DNA from: Pseudoalteromonas sp049257235
GTDB taxonomy: Bacteria; Pseudomonadota; Gammaproteobacteria; Enterobacterales; Alteromonadaceae
Assembly (NCBI RefSeq): GCF_049257235.1
Contig: NZ_JBMMUF010000001.1
Span: 496,001-560,000, forward strand
Length of the DNA: 64,000 nt
Direction of reading: 5' to 3'
In this document: in pieces, positions 44,294 to 53,378 of the stretch
How positions within the stretch are numbered: position 1 is the stretch's first letter
Layout of the letters: each line of letters starts with the position of its first letter
Position numbers and translations under genes: made by a program
The notes under the pieces: model-generated
Seen by the model: the letters and a program-made list of their open reading frames with translations, nothing else
The model's database searches: none
Told to the model about the DNA's origin: nothing

Positions 44294-44613
44294 GTATCCC
44301 CTTTACATCATGCGCCAAGGCATGATCGGTTGTTATCGTCACTATTGAATCTAGCAATGCTTTGGCAAGAGGAAATTTCGACCTTAGTCGTAACAAAAAA
44401 TTAACCACTCACAGAAAAAACCAGTAAAAGCTATAACTATCATTGGTTTATGCTATTTTTACGACTGTAAATCGACGCGATTATCGAGTAAGGCAGCATG
44501 TAATACATTAGTCTAATATGCCTCGGTATTAAGGTTTTAGAGTATAAAATCACTGCTAATCATCAAGGGCTTTTGCTATGGTAAAAGCACTAATAAAAAT
44601 AACGACCTAAGCC
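44294..44613. other. Divergent control region between the symporter operon and the sensor kinase
   Basis: About 320 bp without a supportable gene. The symporter-proximal half holds the GACCTTAGTCGTAA element. The kinase-proximal half is A/T rich, with a ten-codon open frame (44578-44610) directly before the kinase ATG that I cannot support as a gene. Confidence 0.5.
44380..44393. promoter_or_regulatory. Acetate-locus motif 1 (GACCTTAGTCGTAA)
   Basis: Identical over 14 bases to the element at 52017. It is located 90 bp upstream of the DUF4212-symporter operon, the same orientation and distance as the variant upstream of acs. Confidence 0.5.
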
Positions 44614-47600
44614 ATGACACTTGCTTTAATACTGGTTTCTTTGTCCTACATTGGTGTACTTTTTTGGCTGGCAAACTGGGGCGACAAAACAACGCCTTGG
44701 GCACGCTATATTAGCCATCACCCATTTGTGTATGCCCTCTCATTAGGCATTTATTGCACGTCTTGGACTTACTATGGCGCCGTGGGCACCGCAGCCAGTA
44801 GCGGGTGGAATTATCTGCCAATTTTGCTTGGGCCAGTGTTACTCTTTGTGTTCTTCCAAGGCTTTTTACGAAAGCTGGTATTAGTGAGTAAAAAGCAAAA
44901 CATCACCACCATTGCCGACTTCATTTCAGCCCGTTATGGCAAACGTCAACTCACGGCGATGCTAGTCACCTTCATCGCCCTGCTGGCGACCATTCCCTAC
45001 ATTGCGCTGCAACTCAAAGCGCTGTCGAATAGTTTTTTCTTACTTGCTGACGACACGCAAATTTCAGGGCAAACATTAGCCTTAGGTGGGGCGCTAGTGA
45101 TGGCGATATTCGCGATATTTTTTGGTACGCGAAAAGTTGATGTCACAGAATACCGCTCGGGTTTAATGCTTGCCGTAGCGTTTGAATCGGTTGTTAAATT
45201 AGTGGCTCTGGGCGTAGTTGCTGCCCTTGCCTTGTACACCCTATATTCTTTGCCAGAGGCAGTTACCCTCGACAAAGTGTGGCAACATTGGCAAGACGCG
45301 CCGGTGATGACGTTTGGCTTTGTTGGCCAAACTTTGATGGCAGCAACCGCCATCATCTGTTTACCACGACAATTTCATGTCACAGTTGTTGATAACCAAG
45401 ACATCAAACATTTACGCACTGCACGCTGGGCATTTCCTCTGTATTTAATTCTTACTGCGGGCATGATCCTACCTATTGCCAGCGCAGCTATTATGCCCGA
45501 GATAGGTCAAGGCCATAGCGCCGACAGTTTTGTACTTGCCTTACCTTTGCAAAGCGGCCACTGGGCAATGACAACCTTCGTATTTATAGGTGGACTATCC
45601 GCGGCTACAGCAATGATTGTGGTCGCGACACTCACTCTGAGCACCATGATTTCGAACGATGTAGTATTGCCACTGATCCTCAAACGAAAGTTTCGTCGCA
45701 ATCAATTAAATCGCAGCTATCGCTCACGCATTTTACTCGTACGACGCTTCACCATAGGAGCGATACTGTTACTTTCTTATCTGTACCAAGAGTGGTTTGG
45801 ACAAGGTGAAACCCTCGCATCAATGGGCTTGGTTGCGTTTTCTTTGGTGACGCAATTACTACCGGCCATTGTTGGCGGATTATATTGGCGCAAAGGTCAT
45901 GCTTATGGTGTTTATGCAGGACTGACAGCGGGGGTCGTATGTTGGCTGTTATTTTTATTGATGCCGATTATGGATGCCAATGGCACCTTAGATACCATCG
46001 GTCAACAGACGCTTATCACCCAAGGTACGCTATTAGCGCTGTTTGCCAATATCTGTTGTTACATTAGCTTTTCTTTAGGGGCGCAAGAGCGCCTTATTGA
46101 TCGTATTCAAGCCGCGGCGTTTGTTAATCCAATGGAGCAGCTCACTTACGCCAAACGCCTAAATAAAAGTGTTGATGCCACGGTGTATGACTTTAAAGTG
46201 CTGTTGCAAACATTTTTGGGAGCACAACGAAGTACTCAAGTCCTCGCCCATTACCAGCTCACCGAAGCATTGGGAGAAGACAACACCCCTCCGTCTAACG
46301 AGTTTATTGCCTATTGTGAGCGTGCCCTAACAGGGGTGCTGGGTGCTTCTAGCGCACAAGCCCTAATCCAGACAGTGGCCGCAGGAAAACGCTTGGCGTT
46401 TGAAGAGGTGGTTAACTTTTTTGACGAAACTACGCAAGCGCTGCGCTTTAATCAGAACTTATTATTCACATCATTAGAAAATCTCAGTCATGGTATTTCA
46501 GTCGTTGATAAAGATTTAAACCTGGTTGCTTGGAACAAACGCTACGCTGAAATGTTTGACTACCCAGAGGGGTTTTTACAACAAGAGCAACCCATTGAAG
46601 AGGTGATTCGCTATAACGCCGTACGCGGCGAATGTGGACCCGGAGAAATAGAAGCGCATGTAGAAAAGCGCGTTCGCCACCTGCGCAATGGCTCGCCGCA
46701 CCATTTCATTCGTCATCGTCGCAATGGGCAGGTATTTGAAATGATTGGTAATCCCTTACCTGATGGCGGCTTTGTAACCAGTTTTTCAGACATCACGGTT
46801 CACATGGAGACACAAAACGCGCTTGAAGAAATCAACATGGACTTGGAAAACCGCATTGAAGCACGTACTCAAGAAGTGCGAGCTATGAACCAAGACCTCA
46901 AAGCGCAAATTGCCAGTCGAGAACAAACAGAGCAAGCATTAAAAGCTGCAAAGCTCGAGGCTGAACGAGCCAATGACAGTAAAACCCGCTTCTTGGCGCT
47001 GGCAAGTCATGACATTTTACAGCCTCTTAATGCTGCGCGGTTATACCTTGCAGCGATAGATGATAAAGAACTCAGTGCACACAATGCAGGTAGCATAGAA
47101 AAGCTTGGCGCCAGCCTAGACAGCACAGTGCATTTGATGTCGGCCTTGTTAGATATCGCTAAGCTTGATCAAGGGGCAATGAAGCCAACGCCAAAACATT
47201 TCCATATCGACGATATCCTCACACCACTGATTAACGAATACGCTATTTTATGTGCAGACAAAGGCTTACAACTTGAGTTGCGCTCCACGAATGCGGTGGT
47301 GCACAGTGACATCACCTATCTAAGACGTATCATTCAAAACTTAGTCTCTAACGCGGTCAAATACACCGAGTCAGGCAAAGTATTAGTGGCATGCAGAAAG
47401 CGTAAGCACCACTTAAGCATTGAGGTATGGGATACCGGGCTTGGGATCAGTGAACACGAACAAAATAAGATCTTTGATGACTTCTATCGCGTGGAATCTG
47501 GCGATAACAAGGGGGTTGGACTTGGCCTAGGTGTGGTTAAACGTATGGTAGACTTGCTCTCTCATAGACTGATCATGCGCTCAAATTTAGGTAAAGGCAG

Positions 47601-48042
47601 TTGTTTTAAAGTTGAAGTGCCTTACGGTAGTGAGCAGCGCATTTTGCAGTCACAAACAAACCATAATGCAGTGAATAAACAAACGCACTATCAAGTGCTG
47701 GTCGTAGATGATGAAGTTGCCAATATCGAGGCAATGACCCATTTACTGGGTAAGTGGGGAGCCCAGTGCCATACCTGCCAAAGCGCTGATGCGGCCCTAG
47801 AAATGGCCAACAGCGACCATGAATTTGACGTTATTTTAATGGATTATCAACTTGGAGGGGACATAGATGGACTCGCGCTCATTAGTAAAATTCGAGACAT
47901 CCGCGGCCCCCTTCCTGCGATTTTGATTACTGCGGTGCGTGATGATGAACTTAAAAATAAAGCCAAAGCAATGGCTGTACACTACTTGTCAAAGCCTGTG
48001 AAACCAGCCAAGTTAAAATCGTTACTCAACCACTCTTTATAA
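44614..48042 (+). CDS. Hybrid sensor histidine kinase with SSS transporter-like sensor (CrbS-like)
   Basis: The 1142-residue protein has about 13 membrane helices over the first 490 residues in a sodium/solute-symporter fold. A PAS domain (LENLSHGISVVDKDLNLVAWNKRY, about 625-740) and a coiled coil follow. HisKA has the phosphoacceptor in LALASHDILQPLNAARLY (about residue 800), then HATPase_c (DTGLGISEHE, GVGLGLGVV). A C-terminal receiver has VILMDYQLGGDIDGL. Vibrio CrbS and Pseudomonas MxtR-type kinases share this plan and control acs. The likely partner is the LuxR-type regulator at 49147. Confidence 0.9.
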   Translation: MTLALILVSLSYIGVLFWLANWGDKTTPWARYISHHPFVYALSLGIYCTSWTYYGAVGTAASSGWNYLPILLGPVLLFVFFQGFLRKLVLVSKKQNITTIADFISARYGKRQLTAMLVTFIALLATIPYIALQLKALSNSFFLLADDTQISGQTLALGGALVMAIFAIFFGTRKVDVTEYRSGLMLAVAFESVVKLVALGVVAALALYTLYSLPEAVTLDKVWQHWQDAPVMTFGFVGQTLMAATAIICLPRQFHVTVVDNQDIKHLRTARWAFPLYLILTAGMILPIASAAIMPEIGQGHSADSFVLALPLQSGHWAMTTFVFIGGLSAATAMIVVATLTLSTMISNDVVLPLILKRKFRRNQLNRSYRSRILLVRRFTIGAILLLSYLYQEWFGQGETLASMGLVAFSLVTQLLPAIVGGLYWRKGHAYGVYAGLTAGVVCWLLFLLMPIMDANGTLDTIGQQTLITQGTLLALFANICCYISFSLGAQERLIDRIQAAAFVNPMEQLTYAKRLNKSVDATVYDFKVLLQTFLGAQRSTQVLAHYQLTEALGEDNTPPSNEFIAYCERALTGVLGASSAQALIQTVAAGKRLAFEEVVNFFDETTQALRFNQNLLFTSLENLSHGISVVDKDLNLVAWNKRYAEMFDYPEGFLQQEQPIEEVIRYNAVRGECGPGEIEAHVEKRVRHLRNGSPHHFIRHRRNGQVFEMIGNPLPDGGFVTSFSDITVHMETQNALEEINMDLENRIEARTQEVRAMNQDLKAQIASREQTEQALKAAKLEAERANDSKTRFLALASHDILQPLNAARLYLAAIDDKELSAHNAGSIEKLGASLDSTVHLMSALLDIAKLDQGAMKPTPKHFHIDDILTPLINEYAILCADKGLQLELRSTNAVVHSDITYLRRIIQNLVSNAVKYTESGKVLVACRKRKHHLSIEVWDTGLGISEHEQNKIFDDFYRVESGDNKGVGLGLGVVKRMVDLLSHRLIMRSNLGKGSCFKVEVPYGSEQRILQSQTNHNAVNKQTHYQVLVVDDEVANIEAMTHLLGKWGAQCHTCQSADAALEMANSDHEFDVILMDYQLGGDIDGLALISKIRDIRGPLPAILITAVRDDELKNKAKAMAVHYLSKPVKPAKLKSLLNHSL

Positions 48043-48262
48043 CAACAAGGCGCGAGTATAATCACTTCGCGCCTCGTCCTTAGAACATCAAGTTACAACA
48101 GCACCCCAAAGCATATAAGCGCCACATTGCTCGTACCGAAAAAGTCTGCGCATAATGCGTATACCAGCATACATATGTGATCAGATATTTATGCTGATGA
48201 GTATTTGCTGCATTCACGCCATGTTGGCGTCACTTGCACATGTAAGCAGTAGGAATGAGGAT

Positions 48263-49096
48263 ATGAAGAAGGTTTTACTGGCACAATGCCCAGACGAAGA
48301 AGGCTTAATAGCCAAAATTACCAGTTTATGCTTTGAGCATGGTCTGAACATTACCCGCAATAATGAGTTTGTTGATAAAGCGCATGGCCGCTTTTTTATG
48401 CGCACCGAGCTCGATGGCGACTTTCGCAATGTAGACTTACTAACCAAGCTCGAGCACAGCTTGCCGCAGGGCTCATCTGTCTCGTTGCATGGCACAGAAG
48501 CGACTAAGGTGGTGTTGTTGGCAACCAAAGAAGCGCATTGCTTAGGTGGCGTGTTATTAAAGTGTTTTGAACAAGCTCTGAACATAGATGTATTGGCCGT
48601 GATAGCCAACTACCCTGATTTAGAACCTCTTGCAAAAGGCTTTGGCGTCCCTTTTCACTGCATCAGTCATCAAGGTCTAAGTCGCGCAGAGCATGACCAA
48701 TTAGTGGCAGATAAAATAACTGAATATCACCCGGATTTGATTGGCCTTGCCAAATACATGCGTATTCTGAGTCCTGAATTTGTGAGGCGCTTTGAAGGGC
48801 GCATCATTAACATCCATCACTCGTTTTTGCCTGCATTTATTGGCGCTAAGCCTTATCATCAAGCATTCGAACGCGGAGTGAAAATCATTGGCGCCACGGC
48901 ACACTTTGTGAACAATGAGCTCGATGAAGGGCCAATAATCATGCAGCAAGTGCGCCCTGTAACGCACGCTGATACAGCAGAAGTCATGGCAAAGAAAGGG
49001 CGCGATGTGGAAAAACAGGTATTTTGTCAGGCCCTTGAGTTAGCCTCTGAGCACAAGCTGTTTATCAATGCTAATCGTACTGTGGTATTCGAATAA
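48263..49096 (+). CDS. purU: Formyltetrahydrofolate deformylase PurU
   Basis: About 277 residues from the ATG at 48263, with GAGG upstream; the open frame extends 36 codons further but the ACT domain begins here. An N-terminal ACT domain (LLAQCPDEEGLIAKITSLCFEHGLNI) precedes a formyltransferase-like domain with the signature ending INIHHSFLPAFIGAKPYHQAFERGVKIIGATAHFV. It releases formate from 10-formyl-THF and balances one-carbon pools. It lies between the kinase and the regulator of the acetate block, with no obvious functional tie. Confidence 0.94.
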   Translation: MKKVLLAQCPDEEGLIAKITSLCFEHGLNITRNNEFVDKAHGRFFMRTELDGDFRNVDLLTKLEHSLPQGSSVSLHGTEATKVVLLATKEAHCLGGVLLKCFEQALNIDVLAVIANYPDLEPLAKGFGVPFHCISHQGLSRAEHDQLVADKITEYHPDLIGLAKYMRILSPEFVRRFEGRIINIHHSFLPAFIGAKPYHQAFERGVKIIGATAHFVNNELDEGPIIMQQVRPVTHADTAEVMAKKGRDVEKQVFCQALELASEHKLFINANRTVVFE

Positions 49097-49146
49097 ACCT
49101 TAAACCCACCGGCAATCCATCAGAGGGATTGCCAAATGGGGTGCTG

Positions 49147-49812
49147 TTAGTGTGTTTCTTGTTGTTGATTTTCCAAAGACTCTAATTGCAGTTTTGAGGC
49201 AATTAACACCGCCTGAGTACGGTTATACACCCCTAATTTACGAAAAATAGCGGTAATATGGGCTTTTACAGTAGCCTCTGAAATATTAAGCTCATAGGCG
49301 ATTTGCTTATTCAATAGGCCCTCATGCAAGTAGCTAAGCACCTTATATTGCTGCGGTGTTAGCGACGATACTTGCGCGGCAAGCTCTCTTTCTTCGCCAC
49401 TGATCGCTTGCACCTTATCTTTGATATTCTCAGGAAGCCAAGTATCACCTTCAAGTATCTCATTAATTGCAGCGGCAATTTCTTGGGCTGACGAAGACTT
49501 AGGGATGAAACCCATAGCGCCATACCCCATCACTTTCGATACGACATGTAAATCTTCACTGCCAGATACCACGGCAATGGGCAAATCGGGATAATCTTCG
49601 CGAATACGAATTAACCCATACAAATCACCATTGCCAGGCATGTGCAAATCAAGCAACAGAATATCAAGATCTTCATGGCTCTCAAGCACAGCAAGCGTGG
49701 TGTCGAAGGTGTCAGACTCAAGTATTTCCAATGGCTCAAACTGCTTTGTCAGTGCCCCTTTGAGTGCTTCTCTAAATAACGGATGGTCATCGGCTATTAA
49801 AAACTGACTCAT
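49147..49812 (-). CDS. LuxR/NarL-type response regulator (CrbR-like, acetate switch)
   Basis: A 221-residue regulator with a receiver domain (FLIADDHPLFREAL, phosphoacceptor in ILLLDLHMPGNGD) and a C-terminal HTH (LTPQQYKVLSYLHEGLLNKQIAYELNISEATVKAHI). It follows acs on the same strand but is separated by a terminator. Homologues next to acs in Vibrio (CrbR) and Pseudomonas (ErdR) activate acs. It is the best candidate to bind the shared GACCTTAGT motif. Confidence 0.88.
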   Translation of the reverse strand: MSQFLIADDHPLFREALKGALTKQFEPLEILESDTFDTTLAVLESHEDLDILLLDLHMPGNGDLYGLIRIREDYPDLPIAVVSGSEDLHVVSKVMGYGAMGFIPKSSSAQEIAAAINEILEGDTWLPENIKDKVQAISGEERELAAQVSSLTPQQYKVLSYLHEGLLNKQIAYELNISEATVKAHITAIFRKLGVYNRTQAVLIASKLQLESLENQQQETH

Positions 49813-49821
49813 TGTTCGCTC

Positions 49822-49858
49822 CTAAAAAATCGGCTGTCACGTTAACGTAACAGCCGAT
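49822..49858 (-). terminator. Terminator of acs, just before the regulator gene
   Basis: On the minus strand ATCGGCTGTTACG pairs with its complement across TTAA, then TTTTTTAGG. The T run is followed at once by the AGGAG ribosome-binding site of the regulator. Read-through would allow regulator expression. Confidence 0.7.
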
Positions 49859-49903
49859 AGTCTATGTTCATAATCGTAAAATAATCAAGGTATTAACTCT
49901 TAA

Positions 49904-51844
49904 TTATCGATTCAAGCGATTTTCAATCAGCTCATCAACCACACTTGGATCGGCAAGTGTTGAGGTGTCTCCAAGCTGTTGATGCTCATTAGCGGCAATT
50001 TTACGCAGAATTCGACGCATGATTTTACCTGAGCGTGTTTTTGGTAAGCCCGGCGACCATTGGATCATATCTGGTGATGCGATTGGGCTGAGCTCTTTGC
50101 GCACCCAATTGCGGACATCTTTGGTCAACTCATCACTCACAACAACACCGTCATTCGGGGTGATGTATACATAGATGCCCTGACCTTTAATGTCGTGCGG
50201 ATAACCGACGACCGCTGCCTCTGCGACCGCCTCATGAGCAACAAGCGCACTTTCGATTTCTGCGGTACCAAGGCGGTGGCCAGACACGTTTAGCACGTCA
50301 TCTACTCGCCCTGTGATCCAATAATAACCGTCTTCGTCACGACGACACCCATCACCGGTGAAATACACACCAGGATATGCCGAGAAGTAGGTTTGCTCGA
50401 AACGGTCATGATCACCGTACACAGTTCGTGCTTGAGACGGCCAGCTATCAAGAATCACCAGGTTACCATCCACGGCCCCTTCAAGGTTGTTACCCTCAGC
50501 ATCAAACAATGCAGGTGAAATACCGAAGAAAGGACGTGTTGCCGATCCCGGTTTCATATCCGTTGCACCGGGTAGCGGCGTGATCATGATGCCACCGGTT
50601 TCAGTTTGCCACCACGTATCAACAATGGGGCACTGCCCATTACCAATGTGCTCAAAGTACCATGCCCACGCTTCTGGGTTGATAGGCTCACCCACTGAGC
50701 CCAAAATGCGCAGTGATGAACGCGTTGATGTTGCCGTTGGCTCATCGCCTTTGGCCATCAGTGCGCGAATTGCGGTTGGCGCAGTGTATAAAATAGTGAC
50801 ATTGTGCTTATCAACCACCTCACCCATGCGTCCAGCACTTGGGTAAGTGGGCACACCTTCAAAGATCACTTGTGTGCAACCATTCACCATAGGGCCATAA
50901 ACAATGTAACTATGCCCGGTGATCCAACCCACATCCGCGCTACACCAGTAAATATCATCACCGTGTACGTCAAAGACATATTCGTGTGTCATTGAGCTGT
51001 AAACCAAGTACCCACCGGTAGAGTGGACGACCCCCTTAGGTTTGCCCGTAGAACCTGAGGTGTAAAGAATAAACAGTGGATCTTCAGCATCCATGACCTC
51101 AGGCTCACATTGAGCTGGTAAGTCGGCTACTAATTCATGCCACCATACGTCATGGTCGTGCCACTCCACGTCGCCACCGGTGAGTTGGTGCACGATTACG
51201 TGCTCAATTGTGGTCACACTGTCTTGATTAACCGCTTCATCAACATTGGCTTTAAGAGGTACGCAATTACCACCACGACGCCCTTCGTCCGAAGTGATCA
51301 CGACTTTCGCACCGCTGTCATTAATGCGATCGGCAATAGCTGATGGCGAGAAGCCACCAAACACCACGGAGTGCACCGCACCAATTCGGGCACATGCTTG
51401 CATCGCATAGACGGCTTGTGGCGTCATTGGCATATAAATAGCGACGCGATCCCCCTTCTTTACACCCAGCTTACGCAAACCATTGGCAAGCTTGCACACC
51501 TCATCATGCACTTGTTGATAGCTGATGTGCTCGCTTTGATTTGGATTGTCCCCTTCCCAGATCAGTGCTGTTTTGTTGGCTTTATCTTTCAAGTGACGGT
51601 CAATACAGTTGTATGATGCATTGAGTTGGCCATCTTCAAACCACTTAATGCTGATATGACCTTTATCGAATGAGGTGTTTTTAACCTTGCTATAAGGTGA
51701 GAACCAGTCAAGGCGTTTACCATGCTCGCCCCAGAACTCCTCTGGGTCTGCAATGGATTGCTCATACAGTGCTTTATATTTTTCGTTATCGACTAATGCG
51801 GTGTTTTTGACGCTCTCAAAAACCGGGTAAATGCTCTGTGACAT
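49904..51844 (-). CDS. acs: Acetyl-CoA synthetase
   Basis: About 646 residues from the ATG at 51844; another ATG four codons upstream is possible. The enzyme activates acetate with ATP and CoA. It has FILYTSGSTGKPKGVVHSTGG (P-loop-like), the A5-type VDTWWQTETGG, the hinge region YYWITGRVDDVLNVSGHRLGTAEIE, and a C-terminal PKTRSGKIMRRILRKIA with the lysine known to be acetylated in homologues. It is divergent from a porin gene, and the shared intergenic region carries two GACCTTAGT elements. Confidence 0.96.
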   Translation of the reverse strand: MSQSIYPVFESVKNTALVDNEKYKALYEQSIADPEEFWGEHGKRLDWFSPYSKVKNTSFDKGHISIKWFEDGQLNASYNCIDRHLKDKANKTALIWEGDNPNQSEHISYQQVHDEVCKLANGLRKLGVKKGDRVAIYMPMTPQAVYAMQACARIGAVHSVVFGGFSPSAIADRINDSGAKVVITSDEGRRGGNCVPLKANVDEAVNQDSVTTIEHVIVHQLTGGDVEWHDHDVWWHELVADLPAQCEPEVMDAEDPLFILYTSGSTGKPKGVVHSTGGYLVYSSMTHEYVFDVHGDDIYWCSADVGWITGHSYIVYGPMVNGCTQVIFEGVPTYPSAGRMGEVVDKHNVTILYTAPTAIRALMAKGDEPTATSTRSSLRILGSVGEPINPEAWAWYFEHIGNGQCPIVDTWWQTETGGIMITPLPGATDMKPGSATRPFFGISPALFDAEGNNLEGAVDGNLVILDSWPSQARTVYGDHDRFEQTYFSAYPGVYFTGDGCRRDEDGYYWITGRVDDVLNVSGHRLGTAEIESALVAHEAVAEAAVVGYPHDIKGQGIYVYITPNDGVVVSDELTKDVRNWVRKELSPIASPDMIQWSPGLPKTRSGKIMRRILRKIAANEHQQLGDTSTLADPSVVDELIENRLNR

Positions 51845-51929
51845 ATCTGTCTCCATGTAATTTGTTGCCTACTGGCATGCCTGTGGGCCTGAGCAAAGCA
51901 TTACCCAGCACCGCACGTTGCAACATTAG

Positions 51930-51942
51930 ACCTTAGTATAAG
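51930..51942. promoter_or_regulatory. Acetate-locus motif 2 (GACCTTAGTATAA)
   Basis: A variant of the element at 44380 and 52017, missing one base in the centre. It lies 86 bp upstream of the acs ATG, nearly the same distance as motif 1 from the symporter operon. Confidence 0.4.
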
Positions 51943-52016
51943 ATTTACTTCTTTATGTAAGCACATGCGCAACAGCACTGCCAATGCCTTTATTAGTGAG
52001 GTTTTTTCAAGGTTAA

Positions 52017-52030
52017 GACCTTAGTCGTAA
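52017..52030. promoter_or_regulatory. Acetate-locus motif 3 (GACCTTAGTCGTAA)
   Basis: Identical to the element at 44380-44393. It lies 73 bp upstream of the porin ATG and 173 bp upstream of acs, followed by a further GACC. Confidence 0.5.
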
Positions 52031-52102
52031 GACCAATAGATAATTGCTCAAAAATGCTTCAGCGACCATGTTTGCATGGCTAGCTTGAAACAGGACAAGA
52101 TT

Positions 52103-53263
52103 ATGACAACACGCAAATTGATAACAAAAACACTCGTGGCAGCTGCGGTATGCGCTGCAACGTCATCAGCTTATGCAGCAAATATTGGCGACACGAGTGT
52201 AAGCTACGGCGGCTACGTGAAACTTGATGCTATGTGGAGCGATTTCTCTGCAGGAACTATCTCTGGGGATAGTATTGGTCGCGACTTTTATGTGCCAAGC
52301 ACCACCCCAGTCGGTGATGATGCCGACAGTGACGCCGTATTCGATATGCATGCACGCCAATCACGATTCAATTTTGGCACCAGCACCAAGCTGGATAATG
52401 GTAAGTCGGTTAACACCAAAATAGAGCTTGATTTTATCGCCTCAATTGGCGGCAACGAACGTGTGACCAACTCCTACTCCCCACGCATAAGACAAGCCTA
52501 CATCACGTACGACGGATGGCTATTCGGACAAGCCTGGTCGAACTTCCAAAATGTCGGTGCCTTACCTGAGACCCTTGATTTCGTAGGTCCAGCAGAGGGC
52601 ACAGTGTTCAACCGCCAAGCACAAATACGTTACAGTACAGGTAACTGGTCTTTCTCGCTAGAGAACCCTGAAAGCACCATTACCGTTAACGGCGCACGCG
52701 TTGAAACGGACGATGCAGGGATACCTGATTTCACCGCACGATACAATCACAAAGCTGATTGGGGGGAAGTGGTTGTAACCGCGCTCGCCCGCCAATTAAC
52801 TTATAAGCAAGGTGGTGCTGACGAGACTACTTCATCATTTGGCGTCAGTGTCTCGGGTAAATTTAATGTATCGGGCAAGAACAACATTAAATTTATGGTA
52901 ACTCAAGGCTCTGGACTAGGCCGTTACGTTGGTCTCAATGTCGCACATGGCGCGGTATATGACGGTTCAAACATAGATGCAATTGATTCAACCTCTGGCT
53001 TTATTGGTTATCAACACCATTGGAATGAGCAGTTCCGCTCAACCTTCCTTTACTCATTCTTCGAAGCTGACAACAACACCGATTTACTGGCCTTTAGCGG
53101 CAACCCTACCGAAAGTAGCATGAGTTACAGTGCCAACTTATTATACTCGCCAGTCAAAAAACTCACTTTCGGTGTGGAATATAAACACGCTGAGCGCGAA
53201 ACCGAAAGTGGTGCAGATGGTGACTTAGACAGACTGCAGTTCTCTGCAAAATACGCGTTTTAA
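52103..53263 (+). CDS. DcaP-like trimeric outer-membrane porin
   Basis: About 386 residues from the ATG at 52103, with AGGA upstream. A signal peptide (to SAYA) precedes a beta-barrel with DcaP-family text: YGGYVKLDAMWSDF at the start, MHARQSRFNFGT, NGKSVNTKIELDF, and YDGWLFGQAWSNF. The C-terminal strand ends RLQFSAKYAF with the terminal Phe needed for barrel assembly. DcaP porins take up small organic acids. The position divergent from acs suggests passage of acetate or similar acids. Confidence 0.85.
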   Translation: MTTRKLITKTLVAAAVCAATSSAYAANIGDTSVSYGGYVKLDAMWSDFSAGTISGDSIGRDFYVPSTTPVGDDADSDAVFDMHARQSRFNFGTSTKLDNGKSVNTKIELDFIASIGGNERVTNSYSPRIRQAYITYDGWLFGQAWSNFQNVGALPETLDFVGPAEGTVFNRQAQIRYSTGNWSFSLENPESTITVNGARVETDDAGIPDFTARYNHKADWGEVVVTALARQLTYKQGGADETTSSFGVSVSGKFNVSGKNNIKFMVTQGSGLGRYVGLNVAHGAVYDGSNIDAIDSTSGFIGYQHHWNEQFRSTFLYSFFEADNNTDLLAFSGNPTESSMSYSANLLYSPVKKLTFGVEYKHAERETESGADGDLDRLQFSAKYAF

Positions 53264-53282
53264 CCTTTCCAACTGAACGCTC

Positions 53283-53309
53283 AAGCCGCTTCTAATAAGC
53301 GGCTTTTTT
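53283..53309 (+). terminator. Terminator of the porin gene
   Basis: AGCCGCT / AGCGGCT stem with a 7-base loop followed by TTTTTTAA. Confidence 0.8.
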
Positions 53310-53324
53310 AATTCCGCTACGCAT

Positions 53325-53352
53325 AAAAAAACCAGCCATAAAGGCTGGTTTT
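53325..53352 (-). terminator. Terminator of recA
   Basis: AAAACCAGCC / GGCTGGTTTT stem with a 5-base loop; the minus strand continues with a T run. Confidence 0.8.
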
Positions 53353-53378
53353 ACTTACTCTTATTCTTTACTTTTTGC

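Noticed and set aside
44578..44610. Ten-codon frame before the sensor kinase that could be a leader peptide
   Set aside because: Too short to judge, and no attenuator hairpin follows it.
48049..48076. GGCGCGA/TCGCGCC hairpin after the sensor kinase
   Set aside because: No T run follows, so it is not called as a terminator.
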